A DNA stretch of 47,736 nucleotides from Prorocentrum cordatum (GCA_963575745.1 CAUYUJ010007289.1:1-47736), one strand, 5' to 3'. Numbered from the stretch's first letter, positions 20,841 through 32,600 are shown. The notes: generated from the letters alone by a model not told the origin. A program made the numbers and translations.

Positions 20841-21240
20841 GCCGACCATCACCAAGGGTATGTGTGTGCATATGTTTGTTGCCCGCTCCTGATGCTGCCG
20901 CTGCCAACGAGCATACACAGGTACAGTCGGGGCGCTGAAGAAGGAACCCTTTTCGTTGGGTAGGGGCTCGGTGTTATTTGATTGTTTCACAGCTTGCTCA
21001 AGGTTTTACTTAGGTTTTCGATGGGACGCCGACGTTCAGCTCATGGATAGGCTGGGCCTCGTTCCTTATTTAGGGCTCCTCAGGTCAACGCCCCGACTGT
21101 ACCCCCGAGCAGAACAGTCGTGATGGTTGAGGGCAACTCTTTTGTTGTGGCGCGTGGGCGGTTCATTGATATCGCTTCGCTTCCGTAGCATTCCCATCGA
21201 GCTGTCAGCAGTTTTCCGTTTCGGCGGTGAACGTCGATCC

Positions 21241-21604
21241 GATGGCAGGCCGTGCTGCAGGGTCGTCCATGCTAGTGGATCTTGCGAGCCCGTATCAACC
21301 CGCGCTTGCAGAGGACCGACGGCGGGTAGCCAGAATGAATGGTGCACCTGGGCACTCACACTATATATGTGTATATATGTAGGTGTGTATGTATATGAGT
21401 GGAGGGAGGCATGGGATAAAGGAGGAGGGGGGCAAGCGAACGGAGAGTCCCCCCCCCCCACACACACACATACGCACATGTATATGCATATTAGGTATGT
21501 GTGTATGTGTGTATGTATGTATGTATGTATGTATGTATGTATGCATGCATGCATGCATGCATGCATGCATGCATGTGTGTATGTGTATTGTATGTGTGTA
21601 TGTA

Positions 21605-21661
<57 letters not shown>

Positions 21662-21930
21662 GTGCATGTGTATGTGTATGTGTAGGTGGAGGTGTATGTG
21701 TATGTGTATGTATATGTATGTATGCATGCATGCATGCATGCATGCATGTATGTATGTATGTATGTATGTATATGTGTGTATGCATATGTGCGATGTCGTG
21801 CCCAGGCCCACTCTTCGTTCCAGGCAGCTCGATCCAAGGACGCTGGCGATGACGGAGCAGGCCTCAGGCAGTACCTGCTGAGCAGGTGGCACGAGGGCAA
21901 GCTCGCGGCGAAGGATGTTGCACATGCTAT
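21241..21930 (+). CDS. Small exons preceding the transposase exon
   Basis: One island near 21245-21335 reads MLVDLASPYQPALAEDRRR. A second starts after GTGCCCAG at about 21806 and reads GLRQYLLSRWHEGKLAAKD followed by VAHA. The second resembles the segment that, in related dinoflagellate transposase-like proteins, precedes the catalytic region. The 3' boundary near 21925 is unresolved: no clean GT donor joins in phase to the exon beginning at 22073. Confidence 0.45.
21360..21795. repeat. (TATG)n/(TGCA)n/(TGTATG)n microsatellite
   Basis: Several motif types follow each other: CACACATA, GTATGTAT, GCATGCAT, GTATGTGTATGT. It fills the intron between the two small exons. Confidence 0.85.
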
Positions 21931-22072
21931 AATTATTTCTCGCTTGACCCTCCCACCGCAAAGGCACCCCCCCGATGTGTTTTTCCCCCCCAGTTTTTTT
22001 GGTGTTCGTCCAGCGAGGGCGGTCTGCGGGCTGAGGATCGCGCGAAGAGTAGTTATAGAAGGACGTATGCAG

Positions 22073-23870
22073 CATCGCCTACCACGCCACGCGGGCGGGG
22101 GCCATCGGAGTCGCAGACTTGTCTCTAGACCCAGCCTCTGGGCACCACTCGGACCACCTTCGGAAGACCATCGGCGAGCAGAGCCGAGAGAGTATGTATT
22201 CGTTTGATCTCCCCGTGTGGGACTCTGAGAGTCAGATGCGGACATCGATCAAGTTTCCGATGTTCTTGCCCCATGAAAGCTTTTACTGGAGTTACAAAGC
22301 ACACCCAGAGGAATTCGACATGTCTGGTATTGCTTCAACCGACCTCCCTGCTCATTACATCGACCACGATGTCACACGGAGAAAAGGCAACAAATCCTTT
22401 CCGATATCATATTACTCAGACGGCGTTCCACATACAAAAAAAGATTCATTCATTATTTTCTCGTGGGCTAACATGATAAGTGGCACTAGGCACGTTATCG
22501 CAAACGTTCGGAAGAGCGACTGCTGCCAGTGCGGCTGCAGGGGCATGTGCACGATAGGGGCCATTATGGCCGTGATCATCTGGAGTCTGAACATATTGGC
22601 AGACGGCGTATTCCCTGCCCTCGGCCACGACCACAAACCTTTCGAGTCGGAATGGAGGTCAAACTACCGCGGTTTCCCAATAGCCGACGGACTGTGTGCA
22701 GCGCTCTGCGAAATGAGAGCTGACCTGCTTGAGTTTATTACAGCCTTGGGATTTAAGCGTTGGGACAACGTGAGGTCGCCCTGTTTTTGCTGTGATGTAG
22801 TTAAAAATTCCCTATTCAATTTTCCGCTGTCCATCGATCTCTGCAGTTGGGCAGATAAAGACCCACAGGTGCACGCAGGAATGGTGGCAAGGTGCAGGAA
22901 GAGAATCGTTGCCCGCAGCAAAGCAGCGCTGAAGCGTCTTTTGCAGTGTTGCCGTCACTCTGATGACTTATGGGGTTTTGGAACTTTCAAGTCATGCCCC
23001 GAGTTCGGGCTGACAGCTGGGTGGAGAATATTAGTGTCGGGGCGCGTGACAGATACGCACACGCTCGATGACATCGACGTCGGACCTTCTCAGCCCTTGG
23101 AAATTGATCTTTTTGACACTACCAACGAAGTTGGCCTCAATTTTTGTGCGCCTATCTTCAACGTGCTGGGCTTTACGATCTCGATGCTGGCTTTAGATTA
23201 TATGCACGTGTGCGATCTTGGAACATCGCAGTTTTTAGTTGGAGCTATTCTTTGGGCGTTAATCGAGAAATTTTTTTGCGGCAGTCGGGCTGGCACGATG
23301 ATGATGAGAAACCACGACAACATCCTCCACCTTCGCAGGCGCCTCAAAGTGTTTTATCTTGCCCACAGTGCTGTGTTCGAACGCGGGAAAAGAAACCGCA
23401 TATGGAAGTTTTCGATCAAAATGCTCGGACACAAGGATAAACCCAGGCTGGCGGCCAAGGCCGCCGAAACCAGACACTTAATCCCTCTACTGCCCATGTT
23501 GTGTGATGAGAACCCGACAGTTTTCACTGGACAGTGGTCATTATTCCCGCATGCCGGCAAGGCCTTCTGTAAAGCCCAAGAGATTATTGAGTCCAGCCCT
23601 CGCCGTATAAGTGCAGCACAACAGGCAGAGCTTGAGAAAAACATGTTGTTCTTCCTTCAGTACTACAAAGCTGCGGGCGGGCACCTGGTATTCAAACACC
23701 ACGTGCTTTACCACCTGACAAAGCAGAGCAGGTTGGCTGGCAATCCTCGTTTCTACTGGACATATGTGGGCGAAGGAGTTAACCGCGTGCTGTCACAAGT
23801 TGCGCAGAGCGTGCATCACGGCAGCACGTTTTACGTTCGGATGCTCGAGAAACTGGTTCCTCTGTGCTAG
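22073..23870 (+). CDS. Transposase-like protein, main exon (Plavaka/CACTA-like)
   Basis: An uninterrupted frame runs from an acceptor CAG at 22070-22072 (in-frame TAG upstream at 22056) to TAG at 23868, about 598 residues with no frameshift. Visible marks are YSDGVPHTKKDSF (about 22413), a Cys-rich KSDCCQCGCRGMC (about 22514), RSPCFCCDVV, LDYMHVCDLGTSQFLVG (about 23191), KAAETRHLIPLLPM, FKHHVLYHLTKQSRLAGNPR and FYWTYVGEGVNRVLSQ near the end. The DGV and D-Y-M-H-V-C-D-L-G signatures match an abundant dinoflagellate family that I relate to Plavaka/CACTA-type DDE transposases. That placement rests on motif resemblance and is not certain. The exon is intact, less GC-rich and far less repetitive than its surroundings. 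If the 4901/26090 ends are real, this is the natural enzyme for them. Confidence 0.65.
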
Positions 23871-24147
23871 CCTGGCATGTAAAAAGGGGGTGAAAAAAAG
23901 GGGGGTGCTTTTGCGATCCCTTCTTCGCCTCTGGCCGCCCCGCGCGGGAAGGGCGCGGAGGGCCCAAGGGACAGAGACGAGGAGGAGAAAGGCGAGGAGG
24001 ACGGAGAGGTTAAGGGAAGGAGGTTCGAGGAGCAGACTCCCCTCTCGTGTTCTCCCCTCTCCCCATCCTTACCCTGCCCGCCCGCCCCTCCCCCCCTTCG
24101 CTCGCGCGCTACTCCCTTTCCAGGGCGCAACGTTGAGATCGATCACT
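23871..24147. other. 3' flank of the transposase-like gene
   Basis: G-rich then CCCT-rich low-complexity DNA. No gene and no recognisable poly(A) signal. Confidence 0.4.
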
Positions 24148-24337
24148 GCATGACGAACGGACAACACGCACCCATACCCATAGGGGGGTCGTTGGGAGGA
24201 GGACTGGCTATGGGTATGTGTGCGGGTTGTCGGACACTGGGGAACTCTCCCGTTCGAGCGGGGACCGCCATCCGACAACACGCGCGCGATCTCCGATCCC
24301 CCTATGGGTATGGGTGTGTGTTGTTGGTTCGTCATGC
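24148..24337. mobile_element. 190-bp MITE-like element with 40-bp inverted repeats
   Basis: The arms 24148-24187 and 24298-24337 are complementary at 37 of 40 bases. They begin GCATGACGAAC and end CACCCATACCCATAGGGGG. A second, inner pair (about GTTGTCGGA near 24228 and TCCGACAAC near 24271) nests inside, so nearly the whole element could fold into one stem. It has no coding capacity. A target-site duplication is not obvious. Confidence 0.7.
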
Positions 24338-24825
24338 CATGTGTGGCGCCGGGTGTTCAGTGCGTGGAGGGGGGTGAACCCTCGAAGACCTCGAGCTAGG
24401 ATCGATCACTCGAGCCCGACGCTGAAATGCTGGCGCGTCGCGGTCAAGCTCGGTCCAGGTCGAGGCCGCCTAGGATGCACTTCCAGGGCAGGCCCGAGCG
24501 CCAGAGGCGCGGTGGGGAAGGCTCGAGGGTGGAAGAGGCAGGGACGTTGTGGCAAGGAAGGGTCATTCGAGTCCGAATCGGGTTCCTCGGCGCACGTTCG
24601 CGCGCCGATCTTCATCCAAAGGTGCCGAAACGTTACGATGGATAGACTATCAATTCAGCGATCGATCGAAAGATCGATCGATCGCTGCATCGATCGTCTA
24701 TCCATCGCAACCTTTCGGCCTTGACCTCGAAAACCGCCGATGCTAGCCCCGCCCCGCGCGAGGACGTGATGAAGATGGCGTGGTGAGGCTGGCGATCGAC
24801 AGCACGCTGCAGAGCCTCCCACCGC
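24338..24825. other. GC-rich DNA, no supported gene
   Basis: Contains scattered CTCGA/GATCGA motifs and some open frame rich in Arg/Ser. No splice-supported exon. It includes the hairpin at 24625-24718. Confidence 0.4.
24625..24718. repeat. 94-bp near-perfect hairpin
   Basis: Arms 24625-24668 and 24675-24718 pair at 39 of 44 positions around a 6-base loop (AAAGAT). The outer arm reads CCGAAACGTT-ACGATGGATAGAC and the inner arm is CAGCGATCGATCG. This could be a tiny foldback element or the source of a structured RNA. Confidence 0.8.
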
Positions 24826-25107
24826 CACACACACACATACAAAGACACAATACACGCATTACACACAAAACCACGCATACACACACTCACACACACTCAC
24901 ACACACACACATACATACACACACACACACGCACGCACGCACGCACGCACGCACGCACAACACGCTCAACACACATCGAGGGCAACGCCGTTACGACACA
25001 CGGGGAAACTAAACCAAACTCGCGAACAGACGCACTCGCGCACGCACGCACGCACGAACGTGCACACACACACACACACGCACACACACACACACACACA
25101 CTCACTC
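24826..25107. repeat. (CA)n/(CACG)n microsatellite
   Basis: CA dinucleotides and CGCA tetranucleotides, interrupted at 24960-25020 by a short unique stretch. Confidence 0.9.
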
Positions 25108-26050
25108 TCCCTTGACTCCCAGTACTGGTGTTTTCGGGCGCACACAAAATGTTGTGTCGCGACGCCCCAGGGCAGGTGCCGTAAAATCGGCGCCTGAGTC
25201 ACGCAGGTGTTCGAGTCGGGCGCTACGGCGCTGCAGTTCGCCCCCCTGTCATGCCCTCGAACGATTTGCACGTGCTCACCCGCTCCCGATCTCACCCTCA
25301 GTGCACACAGCATTCGTTGTGAAGCTGAGGCCGACGCGTGTACACCCAATAGTATGGCCTCGGATTGAAATTTGTGCCACACCTCCCTTTTTTCCCTGCC
25401 TCTCTTGTCTCCATGTGCGTGTATGTATATATATATATGAACATACACACGGAAGTGGTGCTGATCTACGAGCGACGGCACAGCCGTGGCCGCCTGGACC
25501 CGAGCAGCATGTACGATTGGGACTGTGATTCCTTGCGGTTGAAATGGCATCCCTTTTGTCATTGTGTCTTGTCTCTCTCTCTCTCGCTATCTCTCTCTCT
25601 CTCTCTAACTCTCTCTCTATATATATGTACTTACATATATGTATATATATACATACATGATATACCCACTTCGTTCGGGAGAGATCTAGTTCTCCCTCGG
25701 CAAGTTAGGCGCTACGTGAATATTCACGTCTGTCCGCCGCTCGCGGAGACGACTCAGCGGCGCGGGAGCACGGGCTGAAAGGCCTGCACGCCATTATGCA
25801 TGGCACGCAACGAGACGAAAAGAGCGGGCGCGCGCGCCCGTTTCGGCAATCCCTTTCTCCGATTATGTGATGAATTAAATACTACCACACGGTAGCGGTT
25901 AACCTTACCCGTAGAATTATACGAATCACAACTGCGAGCCCTGAATTCCGAATTTCTCCTGCGAGCGCTCGATTCCGATATCCTGGTGTTGCAATTTTGT
26001 TTTAGAAAATTGCTTCGTTCTCGAAGATGCAATTTAAAATTGCTCCTCTT
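25108..26050. other. Unique DNA with one weak exon candidate and a (CT)n tract
   Basis: A possible coding island at about 25450-25550 (EVVLIYERRHSRGRLDP) lies before a CT/TA microsatellite (25567-25660). From about 25850 the DNA turns AT-rich and carries GCAATTTT/AAAATTGC inverted motifs near 25990-26010 and 26025-26040, just inside the right inverted end. Confidence 0.4.
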
Positions 26051-26090
26051 AGGGACGTTGCAATTTAATTGCACCCGCAAGATGTGAGGG
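26051..26090 (-). repeat. Right terminal inverted repeat
   Basis: Reads, in complement, CCCTCACATCTTGC then GGGTGCAATTAAATTGCAAC. It matches 4901-4940 at 35 of 40 bases. Confidence 0.75.
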
Positions 26091-26440
26091 GAAGGCGGAG
26101 TTGATTGCGCGCGAGAAGCGGCGTGTGGAGGCACTGACGCGGCAGTTCGACGACATGGAGAATTTCCAGGACCGAGATTCCGACCTGCGCTTGGCGGAAG
26201 CCGCGAATGAGGCCCACAAGGCTGCGAAGGCGCTCACCAACTGCAACAAGGAGGCGCTCACGAAGAAGCTGGAGCAGACGGAGCAGAAGATTCAGGCCAC
26301 GCGGCCTCCTCCGGGAGTCGCCGGGAAGCGCGCGGCCGGTGGCGGCGGCGGCGGCGGCGGCGCGCCGGCCGGGGGCGCTGAGGGCGGGGGGGCGAGGCGC
26401 GCGGTGCGGGTCGTCGTGCCACTGGAACCGAGCCTGTCAG
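26091..26440 (+). CDS. Helitron N-terminal coiled-coil segment
   Basis: Open frame from the right inverted end onward: AREKRRVEALTRQFDDMENF, a heptad-rich Lys/Glu region (LTKKLEQTEQKIQATRP), then a Gly-rich run (26340-26390) and VVVPLEPSLSA. The next residues expected for a Helitron (FSPGFW) are in another frame at 26445, so one base loss or a 2-base gain lies between 26437 and 26445. Its own start is missing: the frame runs straight into the inverted repeat. Alternatively translation starts at ATG 26442 and this is leader. Confidence 0.5.
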
Positions 26441-26441
26441 C

Positions 26442-29400
26442 ATGTTCTCCCCCGGTTTCTGGAGTGCTTTCGACCCCGTCGCGTTTCCCTACGGCGACGG
26501 CGTCTTCGGACTCGACAGGGAGGCGAAGTTGACGTACGACGAGTGGTGCAGGTGCCTCATGGCTCGCGAGGAGCTCGATTACGAGGTCCCCGACGACGTC
26601 TCGGCGCCCGACGCTGCGCGGGCGCCCGCGCCCGACGCTGCGCGGGCGCCCGCCGCGTCTGAGTCGCCCGTGCCGCGCTGGCGTCGCCACGCGGACCTGC
26701 TCACGGCCCAGTATTGCCTCTGGCGCAGAAAGGCTCTCATTCAGTCGGCTAGGTTATTCGTGCGCAAGCAGCGTCTGGGGGAAAGCATCGCGGACCTCGC
26801 CGCACTGACGCCGGAGGATCTGGCGCAGGTCGTGGCCGTGCTCGGCAGGGGGGCGGGCATCAAGGAGGCCCTGGGCCTCGAGGGCTTGCCCCGGAACGTC
26901 AAGAGCGCGCTGCGCAGCATGCTGCTCAGCAACCGTGATGTCGTCGGGTCCGACGCGCACCGGACCACGCTGCGGCACATCAGTACCAGCTGCACCCGGC
27001 TCTTCGGGCCGCCCCTGGTGTTCACGACGCCGAACATCGCGGACACTCGGAACCTGATGGTGTCCCTGATGTACGAGGGCGCCTCCGTACAGCGATGGCG
27101 GCTGCTGGAGGAGACTGCTCCTGTGATGCCCTCAACGCGGGACATGCTGCGGCGGGTGGCCGCTGACCCGGTGTCGCAGGCCATGGTCACGCACCTCATG
27201 CTGGAACTGTTCCTGGAGCATGTCGTCGGCGTCACGCGGCAGCGCGGGGCCACGGGCGTCTCCGACGGCGTGGCCGCCACGGGGGCGTGTGTAGCGTTCG
27301 GGCTCGTCCGCGCGTTCTTCGGACCCGTGGAGTCGCAGGGGCGCGGCGGCATCCATCCGCACATCCACCTGTGGCGCCTGCACCCGATGACTGGCGCGTT
27401 CCTCGCGAGGCTGCGCGCGGGGGACGTCGAAGGCCTCGAGGAGCGTCTGAGGAGGTGGAGGGAGGCCGTGCTCGCCAGGGTCGGCAGCGTGCAGTTCGAC
27501 GCGGCGGAGGAGGTGGGCCGGCAGCTGGGCTTGGACGGGCCGGACCGTCTGCCGCCGCTTTCGCTCGGCCCGCGGGATCGACGTCTCGCGTTCGCGGACG
27601 GGAAGCGAGAGGAGAGCGACCTCCAATTGAAGTACGATACCATCGCTGGCGCCTCGCGTCGTCAGCTCGGGAAGTTGTGCAAGAGGGCGTACGAAGAGGG
27701 CCGCCGCTCCGACCGTGCTGACAACCAACTGTCCACAGAAGAGCTGCGGAATCAGGTTGCGGCCATGATGAACGTCGATCTCGTGGAGGAGCGGGCGATG
27801 CTGGAGCAGCAGCCCGCAATAGAGGGTCCGCTCCGGCAGCGACCGTTCGCGCCGCTGGCAGATCCAGAGCCCGATCCCCCTGAGCAGCGGGCACAGTACC
27901 CGGCGGGATTTGGAGAGCCTCTCACGGGTGCGCACGTGACGCTGCAGCCGCAGTACCGCCGCAAGCCTGCGTACCGCGTGGTGCGCGCGGACGGCGCCGC
28001 GGCCATGCACTTTGCAGAGTGCCCGGGGGATGAGGCGCGGACCTGGGCGCGCTGCTTCGCGCGGGACGCGCGCAAGTGTATCATCCGTGGCCACCTGCAC
28101 AGGTGCGGTCCCACGTGCTGGAAGCACAAGACGAACGACGATGTGTCTCAGCACTGCAAGGTGTGCCGGCTCGGCTTCTACCACGAGTACGAGACTGCGG
28201 TCTACAGCCACCCGTCCAGGAAGCGTCCTGCCGCCGCCTTCGTCTGGCGGCGCCTGCGCAAGGGGAAGGATTTGGTGCTTCCGGAAGATGCGAAGGTTCA
28301 GTGCGCGTGCGGTCCGTTGGAGGAGGGGGAGTGGAACCCTCCTGGCGAGCGCCTGGATCTGGACGACGTTCCGGCTGAAGGCTACGGCCCGTGGCCGCAC
28401 CGCTGCAACCGGTGCGGCAGAGCTGGTCGCGTCGATGTGGTGCGGTACCACCCGTACCACGGGAGCACGAACCCTGTGGGCCAGGTGTGTCTGCGGAGCA
28501 ACCTGGACGTCCAGTGCCTGGACCGCGTGGTGCTCGACCTGCCGGGCGACGACAGCGTCGGGGGAGCGCCCGCCAGCGACCCTGTTGTGCCGCCGCCTCC
28601 GGAGCCCGGTGCGTTCGCCGAGCCTGTCGGCGAGGCATCGGACGCGCTGGCTGGCGCCGGGACTGGCGGCACCGGTTGCGACGTGGGCACTGGGCAGAGC
28701 GGAGGTTCCACGGGTTCCGGGGCGTCGGCCGCAGCGCAGGGCGGGGGCGGGGCGGCCGAGGGGGCGGCGCGCGCGGCTGCGGCGGGGGGCGGGCGCGTGC
28801 CCGTGGGGCGCCGCCTCGGCCTGCCCAGGGGAGGAGGTTTGCTCGGCGGGGCGCCGACCACGATGGACGATCCCAACGCGGGGGATATCTGGGGCTTCAG
28901 AGAGGAGGATGACGAGCCGTGGGATTTGGCCGATGCGTATGGCTTGGATCCGCCGCCTCCGCCGACGCCGGAATTCGAGGACATCGCGGGGTTCAGCGCG
29001 TCTTCGTGTTACGACGGCAGCCGGCCCGGGTTCGTGTTCAAGAAGGGGGAGCAGGGCCTGGGCTACTACAGCGACCGGCGCGCGGAGCGCGAGCTGCCAG
29101 AATCAGCCGTCGAGACAGAGCCGAGGTCGCGGGCGCCAGGCCGCGCCGCGTCGCGCGCGGCGGCGTCTGGCAGCCCTGCATCGAGCGCGCCCGCGTCGCC
29201 CGCCGCCGCTGCAGCTGCTGGCGCGAGCGGCAGCGGTCCGCCCAGCAGCCTGCGGGAGCACGTGTTGCACTCGATGGAGGCCGTGTTCATGGACGCCATC
29301 AATATGGCGCACTACCAGACGGACTACACGACCAAGGCGGGGCCGATCGCGGGAGACCTCGGAGTGCTGCACTCGCAGAGCACCGGGTTGGAGTGGCTCC

Positions 29401-29611
29401 GACTCCAGCAGAAGGCGGAGCGGGAGGCGGATGAGGCGGCGGAGGCGGAGGGCGAGGAGGACGTCGACGGGGCACGGGCCGCTGCTGCCGCTCGTCGCAG
29501 CGGCTGGGGCGGAGTGCTCGACTCTGCCAGGCGAACTGTCATCAAGCTCACGACCAGCTCGCACCGGGCGCTCCTGAAGAAGCTGCCCGAGATGATGTTC
29601 CAGATGCAGTA
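26442..29611 (+). CDS. Helitron replication initiator (Rep) region
   Basis: The frame starts at ATG 26442 with FWSAFDPVAFPYGDGVFG, typical of the Helitron-like N domain. It carries the HUH motif IHPHIHLW at about 27350-27374, whose His pair coordinates the metal used in DNA nicking. Next is a Cys/His segment HLHRCGPTCWKHKTN...CKVCRLGF (about 28094-28178), matching the H-TC-K and CRFGFP-like segments of Helitron Reps. Then comes a long Ala/Gly-rich insert (28560-28860), and finally AHYQTDYTTKAG at about 29309, whose Tyr-x3-Tyr spacing and following Lys fit the two catalytic tyrosines. The last part before the break is HRALLKKLPEMMFQMQYG. The Ala/Gly-rich insert is unusual in length. No stop interrupts about 1,055 codons. 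Confidence 0.8.
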
Positions 29612-32600
29612 TGGCACGAGTGCTATTGCTCCCATGACACCTGGACTCTGTATTGCAAGGGGATCGTGGCGCTGGCGTTCCAGGCAAGCTCCGCCGTTCA
29701 TCAGAAAAAGGACGACTTCTGGACCGACCCTCGCGCAGACCACATCGAGGTGGACCAGCCGGCCGCGGGAGAAGTGGACGGCGAGGGGGGCGGCGGTGTC
29801 ATGGATGCGCTGGACGAGGCGCGCGCAACGCTGCACGCCCGTGTCGTCGACGGCGCTGTCGGGGAGGGCGCGGCTGCCGGTGCTGCTGGGGGGGGGCAGC
29901 CCGAGCAGGAGCAGCAACAGGGTGTCGAATACAGCGCGCGGCTGGACCACGACATGAAGATGGACTGGCTGCATCGCGGCGACAGGGAGCCCCTGAAGTC
30001 CATGGGCATGTACCATTACGCCATGTACGTGAACACCGCGCAGGCCAACCCGCTCCACTTCGACCCGCAGGACTTCGAGACGTACGCGTTCGCGGACACG
30101 CACCCGGCCGCCGCCTCCCGAGTGCAGAAGCTCCGCGTCGGCGCGCCGTTCAGGGTGCCCAAGTTCTTCGGCTTCACGATGCCTTCGAAGGAGAAAGACC
30201 CAGAGGTGAACGCGCTGTTCAAGTCTGTGATTTCCGTCCGTTGCAGCCGGCTGAGAAGGGGGCTGCGGCCTGGGCGCCCTACAGGGCCGGTGTCAACGCG
30301 GTCGGGAAGCATCGGCCTGCCTGGGAGGAGTGGTGGGCGAAGCAGGTGGCGTTGTCCAGGCAGTACGAGGAGTGCGAGCGGCGAGCTGGAAAGTGGTTCA
30401 CGATCGAGGACATTGATCTGAAACGCGGCTCAGCGGAGGGCCCGGGCCATTTCGCACAGCAACCCAGCGCCGCCGAGTTCATGGCACGCTGGACCGTCCA
30501 GGTCGCGACGAACCTCGACGTGGAGGCGGAGGCGAAAGGGCGGCCGCGAATCAAGATCCGTCCGGAGGCCAAGGATTTCGAGGAGTCTGCTGAGCTGCAG
30601 GCAGTGGGGAATCGGCCTGCCGGGGAGGCGGACGAGGAGGAGGGGGCGGGCGCTGGCGGCGGAGCGCCTGACGGTTTGGCTCAGGAGGTGGACGAGGGCG
30701 AGGCGGACGAAGCGTGGGCGGCGCACCGACAGATGCCCGCGTTCGCCGTGCCGGATAGCCAGGTGCCCGCGGTGGCCCAGTTTGAGCAGATTCGTGGGTC
30801 GTCGCAAAGCTTGGTCTATAAGAATATCTTCCTTGAGGGCTATGCGAAAGACCATAAGCCTCAGCCTGCTGCCGCGAGTACTGGAACGCAGACGGGCTTC
30901 TGCGGTCTCGACTTTGGCGACTCTCAGTTCGAGGAGGGCAAAGCACAGCAGAAGGAGGCGTTCCGATACAGGAAAAAGGGAGCTGAGGGCTTGCCTGGGG
31001 ATGGCGACGGGCGGAGCGGCCTCGCGGGTTCGGCGCCTGCCGTGCTCGTGCCTGGTCGGCCGCCGCCGCCCGCGGTTGCCGGCGTCGCGGAGCCTCCGCG
31101 GCGGGCGCGCGACATCGCGGAGGGGCTGTTTAACGAGTGGGCGACCAGGGCGGACAACCCCGTGACGTTCAATAAGGAGCAGAAGGCGGTGGTCGCCCTG
31201 GTCGTGGGCCAGGTGGAGGCCATCGTGGCATACCAGCAAGAAGTGGACAGCGGAAAAAGCCCCAAGCCGGTGGAGCAGATGGCTCTCCTGCTGCACGGGG
31301 AGGGCGGGACGGGGAAGACGGAGGTGGTGAAACAGCTGCGACGTCTGCTCAACGAGGTGTTCGGCGCGGGATCGGAGATCGCCGTGGCCTCGTCGAACAG
31401 CGCTGCGCGCGTCATCGGGGGGGAGACGATCCACAGCGGCTTCGGGCTGAGCGGCAGCAGGCCATGACCATCGCTAGGCTTTCGGGGCAGAAAGTCGATG
31501 ACATCGTGGACCGCATGAACGACCTCAAGGCCGTCATCGTGGAGGAGGTGTCCATGGTGCCGCCCCAGCTTCTCGGCGCTGCATCGTTTCGCATGTGCAA
31601 AGCCCGTAAGGCTAAGTATAATTGCGATGTGAACCTGTACATGGCGCGGGGGCACATGTTCGGGAAGGGAAGGTTCCGATTGTCATGTTCCTGGGGGATT
31701 TTTATCAGCTGGGGCCGGTGAGCGGCAAGGGCAGAAGGTCTTCCTTGCTGCAGCGTGAGTCGCCCGAGGCGCCGATTCACGTCCGCAATGGGCAGTCCAT
31801 GTTCCTGGACGGTGTCACCCACGCCATGTTTCTGTACGAGACGCACCGCTTCACGGACCGTCTCGTTACTCCGCACGCGCCCTGCCCCTTCATGCCCGGG
31901 TTCTTGAAGACCATGAGGCAGGGCAAGAAGTTTACGGCCGAGCAGAAAATGGTGGTGCAAGGGTGGGTGGTCCGTCCCGGTAAGAACGACAAGCGGCTGC
32001 AGGACCCCCATGTCAAGGACGGGTTCGAGATGGGCATCGCCTGGGAGGCCGTGCACAGGCAGATGCAGTATCGGGCCGTGCGAGAGGCCAGGGATATAGG
32101 GCAGATGCTGCTGTACGTGCAGGCCGTGGACCTGCCTCCAAACAGGGACTTCGTTGAGGAGCATTACAAGGCCATGCTGCAGGTGCCGAACGTGAACAAC
32201 ACTGGTCACCTCATCGGCATGTGCCCGCTGTACATCGGCATGCGTGTGCGGCTGAACGTGATGTTGTCGGCGAAGCACCAGATCGTCCAGGACGCCGTGG
32301 GGGTAGTCAAGGACGTGAGGTTCCACCCGCAGGAGTTCGAGACGCCGGACGCGGATTGGCGCGAAAAGAAGCTTCACGTCGCCCACCGGCTCGGTTATTA
32401 TCGATGCAAGCGTTTGCCGCGCGGTGTCCTCGTCGAGTTTGATGGCCTCAAGAAGGACTTTGGGTTCGGGCAAGGGGTCGTGCAGATCGCGCCGCACAGG
32501 GCGTCCTGGGAGTGGAATCATCACTACGACGACGATGGCGAGCGAAAGCTTCGAAAGGTGAAGGTTACGAGGTACCAGATCCCGTTGCTGCCAGAGAAAG

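Larger units (their letters stand above)
4901..26090. mobile_element. Candidate 21.2-kb DNA transposon bounded by inverted ends
   Basis: Positions 4901-4940 and the reverse complement of 26051-26090 match at 35 of 40 bases, including an exact outer 14 bases (CCCTCACATCTTGC). Both ends contain a TTGCAATTTAATTGCA-like core, and more GCAATTT motifs lie just inside each end. The left end interrupts a LINE ORF1, and the right end abuts the truncated N-terminal part of a Helitron reading frame. A transposase-like gene (about 17.6-23.9 kb) lies inside. I see no clear target-site duplication (flanks ACAAA and GAAGG). Two independent copies of a smaller element in opposite orientation remain possible. 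Confidence 0.45.

Noticed and set aside
21686-22207. Open frame running into the transposase exon in another frame
   Set aside because: It is mostly microsatellite translation. Only the piece near 21806-21925 looks like coding sequence and is listed as an exon.
27132-28460. 442-codon minus-strand open frame
   Set aside because: Shadow of the Helitron Rep coding strand in high-GC DNA. It lacks recognisable motifs while the plus strand has HUH and Cys/His signatures.
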